Source of the DNA: Motacilla alba alba
Taxonomy: Eukaryota > Chordata > Aves > Passeriformes > Motacillidae
NCBI RefSeq assembly: GCF_015832195.1
Contig: NC_052017.1
Coordinates: 73,843,801-73,907,800, forward strand
Length of the DNA: 64,000 nt
Reading direction: 5' to 3'
Positions 62,236-64,000 of this stretch are shown one piece after another. Numbering within the stretch: the first letter of the stretch is position 1; each line of letters starts with the position of its first letter. The notes beneath the pieces were generated by a model, which was not told the origin of the DNA, did not search any database, and saw only the letters and a program-made list of their open reading frames with translations. Position numbers and translations under genes: made by a program.

Positions 62236-63888
62236 TGACAGTAAAGGACATTATCAACAGAGCTAACAATGTGCCATTCTGTGTGAGCATGAAGCTTCAG
62301 GATAAAAAAACAGTTTTAAAAACAAACATTTTTTGCATCAGTTTATTGTGGCTGTAATATCAACATAATTGAAGACAAAGTATTACAGATATATATATCA
62401 AATAGAACATAAGTAAGAACTAAACCTCATATTTCTAGAAAATCAAGGAAAAAAAAGTCCAGGTTTTTTTCCTTACTGAATTGAAGAGGGAAATCATAAA
62501 ATCACTTCTAGTACATCTTCTGCTCTAGTACCCATGCTCCACCACTCAGCACTTCAAGTTGGAAAGTTACAGCCTCTCTAAAGTTGTAACATAGCCCAAC
62601 ACACCCTAGCAACACCTCTCAATAACCAGAAGTAAAAATGTGACATATTTAAAGGAGCTATGAAAATATTACAGGCAAAAAGTTCTCTCCGTGTAGACAC
62701 CAGACACAAGTATTACAGTATCTGTGCACTATGTTAATAGCTATTTCCCTGAATACATACCTATTGTCAGAAGGCATTGTTTGAACTGGCCCTGTGTGTT
62801 TGCTTATATGAAATGACATATGTCTGAAGCCAGAAGGCTGTTCAGCCAGCAGTGCCCTGTCATGTGTTATGACATATGTGTGCACCCAGGCTATGGAGCC
62901 GCCACATTAATGAGGGCTTTTCTGATTTAACAGATGATCTCTCTATTTATATGATACCTATAAAAGAAAATTTTCTGCTTCTTTAAGCCTGCTTGTAATA
63001 GGGAAGCAACAAAAAAACTGAAAGAGTAGAAAGTAAGCTCTTTCTTACTGCTGCCTGCTTCCAAGAAAATGCATGTGATACTTAACATGTCTGAATTTAA
63101 TTCAACAACTCTCTAATTATGGTTTCCTAAGAGATGCCATTTATATGGTACTCTGCCATTTTCTGAAGTGATGCAGTTAAAAAGTTAAGTGTCTTGCAGA
63201 AAGTTCTGGTAATGCAGGAGCTGCGTGAGCTAATCATATGCAATTTTATCACTGCTATGGAAATATACATCAGTGCTGTTAAAGTACTGCAGAGAATATT
63301 TATTAGGTAAGCAATGACTGAAACAAAAGAGAACATTCTGGATTTAAATATGGGTACTTTCTCCTATCTTTTTGAAACAAACTTAACCAAACAAGAGTAA
63401 TTCTTAACAGTTAACAATGTAATTTAAAAGTAACAAAATCAAGGGGAAGCACTTATAGCACCTATTAGGAGCTGCATACACCAATAATCATGTGCAGCTT
63501 CCAGCTGTAAAGTAATTAACACACCCATAAACCATTTTTTCTACAAAATGATTTAGTCTTCAATGTACTAATTAATTATTTGGAAGAGAGTAGAAAAAGC
63601 ACCTGTTGGTATGTTAACTGCTGAAAGAAAAGAGTTAAAAGTGGAAGAATAGTGAAGCAGATAGTAAATTTGCTCAAGTGACTTGGCAGATGGGAATGGC
63701 TAAGAATACTAGGGTAGGAAAACTCCACTTCTTATGCCTAGTGTCGTTCATCCTCTGCCTGTTTTGAGAAGTAGGATTCCTGTATACAGATATTACACTC
63801 TCACATCCTCCTGCTAGAAGAGAAAAAGATCATGAAAGCACAGCCTTGTGCTAAACTGCATGTGCACAAAGCTCTTGATTTATTGCAG
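62236..63888. other. unique DNA flanking the candidate exon
   Basis: No repeat is recognised here. Two stretches, about 62740-62960 and 63440-63540, are richer in mixed sequence and poorer in homopolymers than the rest and could be conserved noncoding elements. The first contains ATGACATATGT twice, at 62813-62823 and 62869-62879. The evidence is compositional only. Confidence 0.4.
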
Positions 63889-64000
63889 ACCTTCGCAGGT
63901 ATGAGATCCATATCGGCACAATTTTGGACACACAATCTGGAAGTGCTGCCTTTAACATCAAGAGGCATCATAGAGAAATCAAGGTCACATCTAAGTTCAG
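63889..64000 (+). CDS. possible internal coding exon, runs off the window
   Basis: The sequence CTCTTGATTTATTGCAG ending at 63888 is an acceptable 3' splice site. After it, with two bases of a split codon and codons starting at 63891, the frame stays open to the window end: it begins LRRYEIHIGT and ends REIKVTSKF, with alternating hydrophobic and polar residues as in a beta-sheet domain and a basic NIKRHH stretch between. Composition is less AT-rich and more protein-like than in chance frames elsewhere in the window. I do not recognise the family. Points against it: the frame starting at 63889 and one minus-strand frame are also open here, and CAG|GTATGAG at 63896-63902 is a good 5' splice-site match that would place an exon end, not an exon body, at this spot. 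If it is an exon, its gene runs left to right and the window is intron or upstream flank of that gene. Confidence 0.35.

Noticed and set aside
62037..62357. Overlapping Lys/Gln/Asn-rich and Phe-rich frames
   Set aside because: Produced by the CAAAA/CAAA microsatellite and nearby poly(T)/poly(A) runs.
1..64000. CRISPR arrays, operons, riboswitches, phage or plasmid modules
   Set aside because: Nothing resembling spaced direct repeats, dense coding or bacterial signals; the CR1 and LTR content points to a vertebrate genome.

Overview
This window looks like AT-rich, gene-poor vertebrate DNA, most likely from a bird and probably a songbird or another neoavian. The reasons are several copies of the CR1 LINE with the avian 3' region and its 8-base ATTCTATG-type tail, two CR1 copies of the 'CCTGAGTTGG...' subfamily that I associate from memory with passerines, and one solo endogenous-retrovirus LTR. 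Open reading frames are short and rich in chance stops on both strands. I see no operons, ribosome-binding sites, tRNAs, rRNAs or CRISPR arrays. The species call is inference; the CR1 identification rests on visible sequence.

Layout. 1-13 kb: unique AT-rich DNA with one CR1 copy (2.9-3.5 kb), a possible decayed LTR (4.0-4.4 kb) and an ancient L3/CR1-like LINE remnant (7.8 kb). 13-24 kb: a tRNA-like SINE trace (13.3 kb), a CR1 copy (14.0-14.7 kb), two short CR1 pieces (19.1 and 23.7 kb) and a 38-base poly(T) run (22.8 kb). 24-40 kb: essentially unannotatable unique DNA with simple repeats. 40-56 kb: the repeat-rich part, with a solo LTR with flanking direct repeats (39.9-40.5 kb), CR1 pieces carrying the middle of ORF2 (42.1-42.7 kb) and the ORF1/ORF2 junction (50.0-50.8 kb), and two 3'-end CR1 copies of the same subfamily (52.3 and 54.9 kb). 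56-64 kb: unique DNA with microsatellites, two clean hairpins, some higher-complexity stretches that could be conserved noncoding elements, and at the right edge one candidate coding exon on the + strand that runs off the window.

The simplest reading is intergenic or long-intron DNA. If the right-edge exon is real, part or all of the window may be intron or upstream flank of a + strand gene. Seven of nine recognised LINE pieces lie on the minus strand, antisense to that candidate exon. No intact gene of any kind is visible, all mobile elements are dead copies, and I found no convincing novel biological system.
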